Positions 1 to 9,991 of a stretch of DNA of 18,063 nt are shown here, piece after piece. Each line of letters opens with the position of its first letter. The first letter of the stretch is position 1. The translations under genes and the position numbers were made by a program. The notes under the pieces were generated by a model that was not told where the DNA came from, made no database searches, and saw only the letters and a program-made list of their open reading frames with translations. Origin of the DNA: Amoebophrya sp. AT5.2 (lineage: Eukaryota > Sar > Dinophyceae > Syndiniales > Amoebophryaceae); the NCBI GenBank assembly GCA_005223375.1, contig RXOD01004814.1, positions 1 through 18,063 of the forward strand. The letters are read 5' to 3'.

Positions 1-3000
1 CGGGAGGGGCTGCTGGGCTCGCTGGAGGGGGAGAAAAACCGGCTGGAGGGCGAGCTGCTTCTGCTGAAGGAGGAGGCGGCGAAGGCGGGGGTCGCACTGG
101 ACGAGCAAAAGGCGGGGCTGGCCGCGCGGAAAGCGGACCTGGAGAAGGAGCGGACGGAGCTGGAGGCCAGCCACGAGCGGGGGATGAGGCAACGGTTCGA
201 GGAGATGACGGAGGTGGACGAAAAGCTGAAGCAGAAGCAAAAGCTGCTGCGGGGGCTCATCGACGAGGAGGGGGCGGAGGAGGAGAAGCGGCGGGGCGTG
301 CTGCGGGAGTGGAAACTGCGGGAGGAGAGCGTTGCCGCGCGCGTGCGCGAGCGCGAAAAGGAGCTCGCGAGCCTGGACGAGAAGGAGAGCCGGGAAAAGT
401 CGCACCACGTGGGCGTGCTCGAGCGGCTGCGGGGCGAGCAGGCGCGCGCGGAGAAGGAGCTGCGGGACGCGCAGGAGGAGCTGCAGCGCGCGCAGGAACT
501 GGTGGACGTGACGGTCGACGAGCGGAGGCAAGAGAAGCAGCGGTTGGAGCAGGAAGTGCAGAGCCTGAAGCTACAGACCGCACAGCTGGTAGCGCTGCGG
601 GACCAGCAGCTGGCCCAGAACCAGGAGGACGCAAAGAAAGCGAAGGACGAGTACGCGCAAAAACTGGAAAAAATCGCGACAGACAACTCCGCACTGCAGG
701 GGCTGTTGGACGAACAAAGCCGCCTGCAGAACTACGTGGCGCGCCTGCGGTCGGAGAGCCGGGAGCTGGAATCGCAGAAGCAGCTGGCAAGCGGAAGCAA
801 GGCGGGAAATTCATCTGCGGTGCGAGCGCGGCTGCAGGAGAGTGGGGATGACGTCCGTGACAAAAATGCCCGGCCGCCACCTGCACCCCCAGCAAAATGG
901 GAAGAGAAGGACGGAGCTTCCGGCACCTCCTACAGTCGAAAAATCATCGATGAGGTGCAGGGAGCGCTGGGCAAATTCAACAAAGAGCATTCGGGCGCAC
1001 GTGAGGCGCTGAAGAAAGAGGTGCTGCTGGTTGAGAAAGCGTCGAGTTCGAGCCGGGGAGCGGCGAACTACGTGCCGGTAGTTTCTGCCGCCTTCGCGGC
1101 CCCGGCGGAGCGAGCCCATGCCGCTGCCTCCCGAAGCAGCCTCCCGCCGCAGCCTTCTTCCGTCGTCGCGGAAATGCACGCGAGCGTCGATTTTGCAGAC
1201 TTCGATGGTGCTGGGCCGCCTCCGGACTCGCCCGGTTGCGTGGACCACGAGGACCACCCGCCGGGAGGAGGGCGGTCCGCGGACGAAGCGGCTGCACCTC
1301 ACTCGCACGGCGGCAAGAGCAAGGTCTCCAAGATGGCCGCCCTCTTCGAAAAGTCTTCGGCGAAGAAGACGCCCGACGCCGTTCCTTCGGCCGCGGTGGT
1401 CGTTGAAAAGAAGGAGCCAGGCGTAGCGACGGCCCTGCTCGAACGTCTGCGGAAGGGCGAAGCAATTGGCGGCGGAAGGAAGGCCGCAGCGCCGCCGCTC
1501 GCTTCAGCAGCAGGCAGTAGTTCTTCCCACCATGTCCTCGCGCAAGAGCGAGCCGTCGAACAGCCGCAGAGCGAAAAAAACGCTACTGCTTCAGTAGAAG
1601 GGGATCAGCGACCGCAGCCAGGAACGGGGGTGGAAGGCAGGACGCATGAGGGGGCTGCTGTGGCACTCGCTCGTGGAGAAGATAAAGACCCGAAGACATC
1701 GACTTCAGCAGCTACAGCAGACGCCGACGCTGTCGCTGGTGCCAAGGCTGCGCGGGCCGTCGAGCAGAAAGATCAAGACGTGGAATCGAAGCAGCCAAAG
1801 AACGCGCTTCCGACGCCGTTGATCGCGGGGGGAAACACGGCGGGAACTGGACTGCTCGACGGAGGCGGGGGAGCTGCCACCTCAGCCCGACCAGACATGG
1901 ACAGGGCGCGTGAAAGGCTGCAGCTTCGCGGCACCGAAGACACGGCGCAAATTCGGTACGGTGGCAGTCATCGGGACAACTTTCTGAACGCACTGCAGCG
2001 GAACCAGAAACCTGGTCCGGCTCCGGGCGGACAGGAGGCGGGAACCAGTACTGCTGTCGCGAGCGCCCGAGCACAGCAGAAGAGCGCAGCGACGACGAGT
2101 AATGCGGTGCTAAACACGGCTGCTTTGTTCTCTGCGGGAGGACTCTCTCATCTCAGCGGCGCGGGCCTGTTGAAGGGGCGGAAGAACAACCCGTCGACGC
2201 TTCCAGCGCCGAAGGGAGCGAGTTCGTCGACCGCGGTCGCGAACACGCGGAGTTTCTTCGCGACCTCGAGCAATGCGCGCAGTCCGCCGCCGGTGAAGGG
2301 GGCCACGAACGATGCCCCCGCTCCGGACAGTCCGCAACGCACCGCTCAGTACTGTACGAAGCGCCGGAAAATTGTGTTCGCAGAAAAGAGCGCGGGGCCG
2401 GCCGCCGCGGCTAGTTTACTAGTTGCCAAAGATGAGGACAATGACAAAGACCCGTCGAAACAGAAACACGTAAACCTGAATGGAGGCGGCGACAGTGACG
2501 TCAAAATGGACGACGCTGCTGTCGCGGGAGATGATGGTGCTAAGGCGAATAGTCAGCACTCCTGGGTGAAACCTACGACCGCAGCGGTTACCAGTGGAGC
2601 GCAAACTGCGTCCGGGAATCAAAAACCTAACGATCAACATGGTTGTACAGTGAAAGATAAAGACGTAGGCGCAGAGAAAGGAGGATCTGCTGCAGCAGCT
2701 GCCGCATCCTCCGCGGCTATTCCTGCCGCTGTCAGACTCAGAGTAGGAGAAGAGAAGCCAACCGGAGCCGCAGAACCTGAAAAAACTCCAGACAAAAAAC
2801 TGATCGCCGAAAAGGAAGCCGCCAGAGGAGCACCTTCTGGTGATAAAGCATCCACAGAGAAAGAAGAGCGGAATAAAGCTGATCCTGCACCAGAAGGGGA
2901 CGAGGCTGAGCACGAAATACCAGCCGACACGACGAATGCAAAAATGAAGAATGCGCCGGGCAGCGCCAGAGCCCCGCCCCCGATTTCGGGGAAGCGCGGC

Positions 3001-3723
3001 GGCCGGAAGAAACGGCAGGCGGCGACCTTCGACGACGACTCGCCACCCTTCGAACTGGAGGCGCAGCCTCCTTCCCAGAGTTCCGTCATCCGATCGACGA
3101 AGAGTCTGCGAGGCGAGGTTGCGGAAGCAGGCCCTGCGGGCGGTGGCAATAGTAGTAGTTCCTCGTCTGGCGCCGCGGCAGATACAAGTACAGCCGCCGC
3201 CGCTGCTGCTGCGAGTAGTAGTTCTGCAAGCGGAGCCGGGCCGACATCTTCAGCAAGTAACGCCGCAAACCGTGCTGGCTCCGCTAAGAACGGGCTGCGG
3301 AGGTACCCGACGCCGATCCTCGAGGTGCCGGAAGAGGAAGAAGAGGGTGACTCCAACCAGGGACTGCAACCAGATCAGATCCGCCAAAAGGCGCTGCACA
3401 AGCGGGGCAAAGGCTCAAGCGCCGCAGCCGCGCCCCCCACGGACGAGAACGCCCGGCCGGACGCCGTTTCTACGCCCCGGGGTGGTCGCGACGGAGGACG
3501 GGGGGGCTCGTCGAAGAAGAAAACGAAATGCAAGTACAATATGGACGACCTGAAGAAAAAAACGGTCCCGGAGCTGAAAGCGATCCTTGACGCCCAGAAC
3601 CAGAAAACGACAGGCAAAAAAGAAGAACTGGCGCAAAGAATACTGTCGAACCCGGAAAAGTACCCAGCAAGTTTCCGCACGCCAAAGTTGAAAAAGGCAC
3701 AAGGAGCGAGACAGCTGCGGTGA
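1..3723 (+). CDS. Coiled-coil protein with C-terminal SAP motif (5' partial)
   Basis: The frame is open from base 1 to the TGA ending at 3723, so 1240 residues are visible and the true N-terminus lies upstream; the first ATG (184) is internal to a continuous coiled coil. Residues 1 to about 260 are Glu/Lys/Arg/Gln-rich with leucine heptads. Residues about 260-1170 are low-complexity (Ala, Gly, Ser, Pro), with a basic TKRRK cluster near 786-790 that could be a nuclear localisation signal and a Ser/Ala-rich block near 1050-1090. Residues 1184-1216 fit a SAP motif: a first helix with TVPELKAIL, a linker ending TTGKKEEL, and a second helix AQRIL. SAP motifs bind DNA or RNA in chromatin and RNA-processing proteins. 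A nuclear scaffold or chromatin role is inference. No intron is visible in this part. The gene is followed by a repeat-bearing spacer. Confidence 0.88.
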   Translation, partial: REGLLGSLEGEKNRLEGELLLLKEEAAKAGVALDEQKAGLAARKADLEKERTELEASHERGMRQRFEEMTEVDEKLKQKQKLLRGLIDEEGAEEEKRRGVLREWKLREESVAARVREREKELASLDEKESREKSHHVGVLERLRGEQARAEKELRDAQEELQRAQELVDVTVDERRQEKQRLEQEVQSLKLQTAQLVALRDQQLAQNQEDAKKAKDEYAQKLEKIATDNSALQGLLDEQSRLQNYVARLRSESRELESQKQLASGSKAGNSSAVRARLQESGDDVRDKNARPPPAPPAKWEEKDGASGTSYSRKIIDEVQGALGKFNKEHSGAREALKKEVLLVEKASSSSRGAANYVPVVSAAFAAPAERAHAAASRSSLPPQPSSVVAEMHASVDFADFDGAGPPPDSPGCVDHEDHPPGGGRSADEAAAPHSHGGKSKVSKMAALFEKSSAKKTPDAVPSAAVVVEKKEPGVATALLERLRKGEAIGGGRKAAAPPLASAAGSSSSHHVLAQERAVEQPQSEKNATASVEGDQRPQPGTGVEGRTHEGAAVALARGEDKDPKTSTSAATADADAVAGAKAARAVEQKDQDVESKQPKNALPTPLIAGGNTAGTGLLDGGGGAATSARPDMDRARERLQLRGTEDTAQIRYGGSHRDNFLNALQRNQKPGPAPGGQEAGTSTAVASARAQQKSAATTSNAVLNTAALFSAGGLSHLSGAGLLKGRKNNPSTLPAPKGASSSTAVANTRSFFATSSNARSPPPVKGATNDAPAPDSPQRTAQYCTKRRKIVFAEKSAGPAAAASLLVAKDEDNDKDPSKQKHVNLNGGGDSDVKMDDAAVAGDDGAKANSQHSWVKPTTAAVTSGAQTASGNQKPNDQHGCTVKDKDVGAEKGGSAAAAAASSAAIPAAVRLRVGEEKPTGAAEPEKTPDKKLIAEKEAARGAPSGDKASTEKEERNKADPAPEGDEAEHEIPADTTNAKMKNAPGSARAPPPISGKRGGRKKRQAATFDDDSPPFELEAQPPSQSSVIRSTKSLRGEVAEAGPAGGGNSSSSSSGAAADTSTAAAAAAASSSSASGAGPTSSASNAANRAGSAKNGLRRYPTPILEVPEEEEEGDSNQGLQPDQIRQKALHKRGKGSSAAAAPPTDENARPDAVSTPRGGRDGGRGGSSKKKTKCKYNMDDLKKKTVPELKAILDAQNQKTTGKKEELAQRILSNPEKYPASFRTPKLKKAQGARQLR

Positions 3724-4042
3724 ATTTGGGTTGAGAAAAATCAATGTAGTAGTGCGACGAGGCGTCAGTTACCCCTGGGCGCTGGTGCTACGACGGACGC
3801 GGAAGGTTCGCCGTTTGCGGAACTACTTCGGTGCCGTTGCTATCATTCATGGCAAGCGTAAGTTGGAAATCATGTTCTCGATGTTTGCCTTCGGAATACG
3901 TCGCGTGCGCAGAAGCGCGTGCAAGCACGCGGGCGCGCGCGTGTCGAGGACAAAATATTCACACGACAGGATAGCACTAGTACAAAACAACGAGTAGGAG
4001 CACGATTTCGGTTTCTCATTGCCAGGACACTTCGTTGCATTG
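3724..4042. other. Spacer after the SAP gene, before repeat copy 1
   Basis: No convincing gene. It presumably holds the 3' UTR of the upstream gene. A GC-rich perfect 7-bp inverted repeat with a 2-base centre (3916-3922 with 3925-3931) lies in a run of alternating purine and pyrimidine (GCGCGC). Short frames here lack the codon character of the neighbouring genes. Confidence 0.5.
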
Positions 4043-4433
4043 CGAATATGTGGCCGCCGCGGCACCAGTTGTTCCACTTTGTCGTGACGAACCCGGTCTC
4101 TGCACGGCCATTGCGCGAGACTTGAATACTTCAACAGCCAAGTCGCTGCGAAACAGAATTCAAAATCTCCGATAGTACGCAACGAACTAAGACAGATGGT
4201 TCATGTCAAATTCAAGGTCAACCGCAATGCCATCGGCTGAATGTGAAACCGCACCCCGGGGAAGAGGAACCCCGATTCGTGACGGAAAACGGAAATCGTG
4301 AGAGGCATGATAATCGTTCCAAAGTTTGAACTGGCTCGAGCTCGACGTGCAGCCTGAAGCAGTCCCTCGTGTCGTGCTGCTGTTGCCAGATCATCTCTTA
4401 TTTTTTAATGCAACCTGTACCGGTCACCCCTTC
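4043..4433. repeat. Dispersed repeat, copy 1 (about 391 bp)
   Basis: Matches 14873-15298 along its whole length in the same orientation. Matching begins near GAATATGTG and ends with TGTACCGGTCACCCCTTC, and is interrupted by many 1-5 base indels. Outside these limits the flanks do not resemble each other, so this is a bounded element rather than a segmental duplication. I see no tRNA-like promoter boxes, terminal inverted repeats or target-site duplication. Minus-strand frames are similar between copies for a short stretch but are broken by 1-base and 4-base indels, so it is probably non-coding. It lies between genes and is likely a member of a genome-wide family. Confidence 0.85.
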
Positions 4434-4652
4434 TCCTCGTCGCTGTTCGTCAACGTCGGTCTCCTCGTTCGTTTACCTCAGCCTCTGTCTTTCTCTTTGT
4501 GCCTATTCGTTTTCATCTACTGCTTCAGCTTCTCCTTCTCGCTTTGCATAATTACTTCCTTGCTTCAGCTTCGTTATCGTTTCCGCCCAGGACCCGTCCC
4601 AAGTCCTTGAAACTCGTACTCGTCATTTGTATCGTATAAGTAATTGTCTTTG
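4434..4652. other. Pyrimidine-rich spacer
   Basis: The + strand is strongly T/C-rich from about 4430 to 4600, with CTTCAGCTTC occurring twice (near 4523 and 4564). The frames through it look like translated low-complexity pyrimidine DNA. It could be part of the upstream region of gene 2; no promoter motif can be named. Confidence 0.4.
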
Positions 4653-4750
4653 ATGGGCAAGCGGGCAAGGTCCCCTCCTTGCACGAAGTAGAACCCATCT
4701 CCGATGTACTACTGTGAAGACGGTTTTACTTTTAGATCTGATGCTTACTT

Positions 4751-4781
4751 TACTAACTTTTAAACCAAAAGCCACAGCAGA
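4751..4781 (+). promoter_or_regulatory. Branch-point and 3' splice signal just upstream of gene 2 ATG
   Basis: A perfect TACTAAC (4751-4757) is followed by CCACAG/CAG, with AG ends at 4777 and 4780, immediately before the ATG at 4782. This is a textbook 3' splice site. Either gene 2 has a short 5' exon upstream, or a spliced leader is added here in trans, as dinoflagellates do. One cis model works in phase: ATG at 4653, donor after 4669 (CAAG/GT), acceptor after 4780, adding six residues (MGKRAR) before the Met at 4782. I cannot choose between these. Confidence 0.5.
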
Positions 4782-6261
4782 ATGAAACTCAACATCGCCC
4801 TTCTCCTCCTGCACCAGGAGCAAGTTCGCGAGGCTTCTGCCTTCTCGCAGCGCGTTTTGTCGCGAAGGCGGGAAGACTGGCGGGTGGAAGCGCAGCGGGC
4901 TGAGGCAGTGGTGGAAGCACAGCAAGCTGCTGATGATGACGATGACGTATCTATTTCCAGCATGCCGCAGCAGCAGCAGCTGAACAAGGTCGAAGGGCAC
5001 AAAACTTCCTCCAAACACGAGCAGCACGGCAGCTGCGAAAACGAGCAGCCCGAGGCGGAGGCCGATCCGTCTGGTGACAATAAGGACATTCATCGTGGTC
5101 CTTCGACAGAGACGTCGTTTCTCGAAGAGATGAAGATGAACAGTGCTACAGGTACACAACGAGAACGAAAGAATTTGTTGGATGCAAATCTTGGCCTGAG
5201 ATCGCAGTTCAGGCTAGTTTACAACAGCGCGCCGACGCTGCCGAGTGAGGCCGATTGGGAGGAATGCCGCAAGTGCCTGCCCGGCGCGGTGCATAAGCTG
5301 GCAGGGGGCGGCAACAACATGGACGTCACCGTTCTCTTCGATGAAGACGGGAAGTGGACGGGCGCATCTACGGGTACTAGCGGATTGGGAGGGGCCGACA
5401 ACCCTTATGCAGAAATGCTACAGCTATTCTACGCGGCGCACTCGAACTCGGAGTTGGACAAACAGCGCTTTTTCAGTAAAGTAGAGGGACATGATGCTCG
5501 TCGTGGAGGACTGCAGGAGCCGCTTCTGACCCCGGAGAGGTTGTGGAGAGCGATGAACAAAGAAACGCCGTATTATGGGGTCTTCGAGCAATTGATGCGC
5601 AACGGTACGAAGACAAGCATCTACGACATGAAGTGCTACAAGCTGCTAGAACAGGAAAGTTTGCAGCACTGTACAAAGTGTGCAGTTCACCCTGAAGAGG
5701 AAGTGGACCGCTGCATTCCGAGGGCACTGCTGCCCGCACCAAAAGTCCACTTCGGAGGAGGTCTTTCGAATGTGCAGCTGCCGCTGTTGCACAAGCACGC
5801 AATCTTGCACTCCGATGCGAGCGGGATTAATTTCGCTCCCGTGATCAGGACGCTCGTCGACGGCGACAAAACGACTGCAGCAGGAACACCTCATCATCTT
5901 CAGCCTCATTCAAATTCTGCGCTGGTCGTGCCGCTGGGGGAGGAGAAGCGAAACCAAAAACCAACACAAGCTGAGATGAGTACATCGTGGCGGAAATTTC
6001 AAGAGCTTGGCCAACAGGCTCTACGATTCGCTACACTCTGGATGCAAACAATTTTGCGGCACGTGGAGCGACTGCAGCAAACTGTAGCTGTACATACGCG
6101 ATTCATTGCCTTGCTCCAATTCTTGCGTCTTAGGTGGGATAAAGGGAGAAATCTTAATTTTCTTCAAAATGTATTATAGTCATAGGCATAGCCTCGTGAT
6201 GACGAGACGAACTAGGCCTCGAGGTTTCTTCTAGAGGACAGCATCTACTACGAGTACGGCG

Positions 6262-6293
<32 letters not shown>

Positions 6294-9200
6294 GGCGGTT
6301 TGTCCTCAGGATGAATTTTTGGTGCTATTTTACAGCTCGGTTTTCGTCAGCGATGGCGTCGCATTAGAGTGGTGGATGAGACTTCACGTAGCTGTTCGAT
6401 GTCTTTGCCATGAGGTTCAGAATCAATTTGAAGATTAAGATAGCTTCCTGTCTAATTTTGCCGCCTTTTTCCACTTGGTGGACTCCACCGCGCAAGAAGA
6501 TGAAAAAGTACCACAGTTTCGCGCTGTTTACTCTGATGGGAGGACAGAAATGGACATCCTCACCGACCTCTTCGGGGAGCAGTTTTTGCACCATGTCGGA
6601 ACGCAGCTTCAGCGAGGCCTCGTGTGCAAGCGAGGCCTCGGGTTCGGAGTTCTCGCAGCGGTGTGCACTGCCGCCTGGAAAACGGCGGGGGCAGCGTTCG
6701 CATCAGCTCCAACGGCTGCATCCTTTGCAGGAGCGCACGCGGCCCCTGCAGCTGTTGCGCACGTGTCGGGTTTGGCCGCCGCTGCTCCTTTAGCGACAGC
6801 GGCGGGTGCCCCAACTGCAGTGGCTACGGCGGCGGCGGGTGGAGGTGCTGCAGCTGCGCTTGGGGGCGCGGCTGCAGCAACATCCGTTGCGGCCGCGGGG
6901 GTTCTTGCTGCAGCAACATCCGTTGCGGCCGCGGGCTTCAACGCCGTCGAAACCCGGGAAGCACGCACCGTGGAGAAGGAGAAGCAAGCGCGGCAACAGT
7001 ATGAGCACTTCGTGCTCCAGCAAGTGGCCATGGGGAATTATGACGTGGAGACGAACCCGGCTGTCGCAGCCGAGAAGCTGTTTGGCGACCTCATTCTGAA
7101 CGTCGCGGAGCAGAAGTCGAAGGGGAAGATGATGACACGGGAAGATGGAGACGAGGATGACGATGCTGTTCTTGAGTCAGATGAAGATTATGTTCCTCGT
7201 GAGCAGGAGGATGTCGCGGAACACCTCTTCGATCTTGCAGAGCAAGAGAGTAAAAAGTTGCCGTCCTCACAGGGAGGGCAAGACAGCGGTGAGCAGCTGC
7301 GAGAGTGGAGCACCCGCTTCGTGCGGGAAGTGGTTCTGCCTGTGAAGAGGGTGCTGGCTCCCCCGCGGGGTGCTGATTCTACTGCCCCCCCTGGAGGTGG
7401 TGGGGAGGCCGCTTATTCCTCCGCGTCCCTCGCGCTCACCGGGCTGAAAATGGACGTATTCACCATGCTCACCCAGCAGCAGCTTCACCTGCTGCAAAAA
7501 TTTGGCGGCGACGCGGTGAAACAAGCAAACAGTCACGCTGTGCTGGCCCTGGCCTACGTGCTCGCTGCGATGACCACAGACAAAGCGGAGCTGTGGTTTC
7601 GGGGGTCGCAACTGCTAGACAACGTGGTTGTCGGTCATCATGCTGCAGACCCCGCGGAAAAAGAGCACAAGACCGCCTGGGGATGCCTGTACGAGTTCGC
7701 GAAAGCAAAAGCGGCGCAAGCGAGCGGAGAACGGTCCGGTTTTGAATCTTCTGGTGAATCGTTGGACGAAGAGGCCACGAAGGCATACGGCAAGAGTACG
7801 AACGGCAGCTGGGAGCTGGCGAAAAAAACCTCGCTCACGGTGTTTTTGTTCGAAAACATGCTGCCGAGAGTGGCGGGGGCGAATGTTGAGAAGGAGAAGG
7901 AGGAAGTCAATAAAGGAAAAGGACCAACCCCATCTACTTCGGAGGGCGTGTCCCCATCCTCCTTGCAAAGGTTTATGATGCACGCTTTAGTTCTGGAGCG
8001 ACTGTTGTGGGACCACCAATCGTGGACAACCAAGTCCGATCAGCCTGAAGCCGTGGAAGAATACATTAGAGACGCGTTGGGTTTCTTCGCAGCTGCTGGA
8101 AATTATGGAAGGGTTGCCTGCTGCTGCAAATGCAGAGTAGACGTCTGGATCTGTACAAGTTCAAGTACAACTGTGGCACTAAGGCTATACAGGCCGCCAC
8201 AGTCTTTCCCTTGTATACAACTAAGAAAAGACGAAAGTAGAGGTGGAAGGGCACCTCCAGAATGCTGCTCTGACATCCGGGCGCAATGCAGCACCGCGCG
8301 GCTCTTCCCCGGCGCTGCATTGCGCCGGGATCTAGGCCCGAGGTAGATTTCCGAGATGCCCCCTCATTATGGGCAGTGGGGTCTATGCGTGGGCCATAAC
8401 AGTCAGATAGGGATCGATCGGTCTAACTAGTACCATCTACGTACGTGAGATACAAATACTTCATCTACTCTTAAGAAGAGCAGTGGCCAGCCCTTCCACA
8501 GAAGCAGAGACGCGGAGTGGCGGCGGTCCCTGTTTGCGGATCGGCTGGCGGGGTTGGGAAGCAAGCTCGGGCTGGAACCACTGTATTCGCCGGAGGGCGT
8601 CACGCGTTCCCGACCCGGACACGAGCTGGACGGGTTTAGGGTTCCGCTCGGGGAGGCTCTCGCGTTGAGCAATTCCGCACTCCAGCTTGCCGGAGCAGAA
8701 GACCACGGACAACTGGAAGAACACGAGAAAACAAGTGCACCAGTTCGTCATGCTGCAGAGGCTGGCGTAGCAGGGGACGGAGGAGGGGGAGGCGGTGATG
8801 TCGGCGACCTGTTCACAAGCTTTTACGAGGGAGGAAGTTGGCCGCCCAGCGACCTGGAGCTCCAGCGAATGATCAAGTTCTGCTACATGCTGCTCGGGAA
8901 AGTGTATTTGAGTAGAAGACCCACTTTCAGAAATTTACTCAGTCATCTGCCGCTGCCCCGCGATGCATTTTCATCACACTAGCCGAATGCCCGCATTTCC
9001 TGCTGTTCTTTGCGATGGCATGGGGAATCAATGTGGGGCGGCGTCGCATCCTCGGGAAGAGGTGCCGGCCCTTCATAGACAGCCTTTCTGCCTCGTCTCG
9101 TATTTGTCGTTTTCGAGTTGAATTCATTGGTGCGAAGTGGACAGCTAGTTTTTCGAGCAGGGTCTGCACATGAAACGCCGCCGCACGCTCGCGCACCCGT

Positions 9201-9569
9201 TTCGTTCCTTTTACAGCGACGAGTTGCCAGCAAATGGCCAAGTAGACAGCAGCACTCCATTCAAATATGTAAACAGCCAGACAACTACTACTAAAGAGAC
9301 TGAGTCCGAAAGTGGTTTTTCCTCCTCCACTCTGCGGGTCGATTGCGAAGCCAGCCTATTCTGCGGCCCTAAGGAGGCTGCTCGATATCATCTTCGAACT
9401 GGGGGAAGTGCTCATAAAAGGCGAAGATGCTGTTGAGGAAGAGCGAAAGAACAAAGAAAGAAAACAAAGAAAAGACCAGCAGGAGAAACAATACAGACAA
9501 GGACGAGAGCAGAGCCCAGCGAAGGCGCCGACCGCCGGTCCAGTCGAAAATAAAGGTGCGAAGCCATAA
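4782..9569 (+). CDS. Large unrecognised protein, four-exon model (about 1221 aa)
   Basis: Proposed exons: 4782-6133, 6444-8112, 8476-8901, 9351-9569 (stop TAA). The joined length, 3666 nt, is divisible by three and all junctions are GT/AG with matching phases (2, 0, 0). I do not recognise the family. Residues 1-130 are charged and low-complexity, with a run of Asp and one of Gln. Residues 140-450 look globular, with several Cys, Trp and His. Residues about 510-620 form an Ala/Gly-rich hydrophobic stretch containing a duplicated AAATSVAAAG, which might be membrane-associated or a flexible linker. Residues 680-710 are acidic. The remainder is predicted helical and ends in a highly charged Glu/Lys/Arg tail. 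The short hydrophobic run after the first Met (IALLLL) is too short for a confident signal peptide. The third acceptor (9350) is the weakest boundary; the exon 3 frame stays open to 8982. The reading could also be split into two genes. Confidence 0.6.
6134..6443 (+). other. Gene 2 intron 1 (310 nt)
   Basis: Donor AG/GTGGGA, acceptor GATAG/C. Splicing in phase 2 joins frame 3 to frame 1 and gives an AGC codon at the junction. Stop codons end the upstream frame at 6179 inside the intron. It contains the CAT microsatellite. Confidence 0.55.
6262..6293. repeat. (CAT)10 microsatellite
   Basis: Ten perfect CAT units followed by CA, inside the first proposed intron of gene 2. It is likely length-polymorphic. 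Confidence 0.95.
6871..6935 (+). repeat. In-frame 36-bp tandem duplication in gene 2 exon 2
   Basis: A 29-nt segment at 6871-6899 recurs identically at 6907-6935 (period 36 bp). It encodes two copies of AAATSVAAAG in the Ala-rich region, with the intervening bases coding for Val-Leu. The duplication keeps the frame. Perfect nucleotide identity suggests it is recent or maintained by slippage or conversion. Confidence 0.9.
8113..8475 (+). other. Gene 2 intron 2 (363 nt)
   Basis: Donor AGG/GTTGCC, acceptor TCTTAAG/AAG, phase 0. The upstream frame continues past the donor to 8346 but turns Cys/Ser/Arg-rich and unlike the exon, while the downstream frame becomes coding-like from about 8476. A second AG three bases on (after 8478) would also keep frame. 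A strong hairpin sits in its middle. Confidence 0.55.
8277..8328. repeat. Strong inverted repeat (hairpin) within gene 2 intron 2
   Basis: GCGCAATGCAGC at 8281-8292 is perfectly complementary to 8314-8325. Pairing extends through CCG (8294-8296) with CGG (8310-8312) after one mismatch, around a loop of about 13 bases. A smaller stem, GAGGTG (8240-8245) with CACCTC (8252-8257), lies just upstream. Confidence 0.8.
8902..9350 (+). other. Gene 2 intron 3 (449 nt)
   Basis: Donor AAA/GTGTAT, acceptor TTGCGAAG/CC, phase 0. A pyrimidine tract (TTTTTCCTCCTCCACTC) precedes the acceptor. The exon on the far side is short (219 nt) and charged, and the boundary is chosen mainly by phase, so it is uncertain. 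Confidence 0.4.
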
Positions 9570-9676
9570 AATGTTTCCTTTTGATTTTGGGCTTGGGTCG
9601 ATATTTTCTTTTGCCCTCCCCCAGCACTCTCTTTTGTAGTTTGCCCAGCCCTGGCGGCGCCCAGGCCCGCGGCAAG

Positions 9677-9859
9677 CTAGTTCCCAACCACCACGCGGGC
9701 GCCCACCATGTGGGTCAAAGCATCGAAGCGCTTGCCGGTAGTCGTGGTCGAAGCGTCTGCCGTGTACAGCTCTTGTAAAAGCTGCGCGTCGTGGTCGTCG
9801 CCAGCCGCCAGATGCAGAGTAATCATTATGGGGTAACGCAAAAACACATGTGCGCCCCG
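9677..9859 (-). pseudogene. Possible minus-strand coding fragment, 49-60 aa
   Basis: The minus strand is open for 60 codons, with an ATG giving 49 residues (MITLHLAAGDDHDAQLLQEL near the start) and a TAG at 9677-9679. Composition is mixed and protein-like (Leu, Asp, Thr, Val, few repeats), with many G/C third positions, unlike the surrounding AT-rich DNA. No family is recognised. It could be a small gene, one exon of a minus-strand gene, or a remnant of a mobile element. If real it would be the only minus-strand gene here. Confidence 0.3.
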
Positions 9860-9991
9860 GTCACTGCATATAATTTCACTTCGTCCCGCCCGGACGCTTT
9901 CGCCTCGTTTGGTGTTTGTCGTTGTTTTTTCCTGACGTTCTGGACCCTTCCCCGCATACTACGGTGGGCCGAGCACATTTTAGTGTGTTTG

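Noticed and set aside
184..186. ATG at 184 as the start of the SAP gene
   Set aside because: The same frame is open and coiled-coil-like back to base 1, so the gene continues off the window.
2634..3356. Minus-strand frame (240 codons) opposite the SAP gene
   Set aside because: Complement of the Ala/Ser/Glu-rich low-complexity region; the + strand frame is continuous for 1240 codons and ends in a recognised motif.
3847..4182. Minus-strand frame in repeat copy 1, similar to one in copy 2
   Set aside because: Similarity holds only for about 20 residues; a 4-base and a 1-base indel between the copies shift the frame, so conserved coding is unlikely.
4326..4610. 94-codon + strand frame after repeat copy 1
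   Set aside because: It spans the repeat end and the pyrimidine tract; its Phe/Leu/Ser-rich product reflects T/C-rich DNA.
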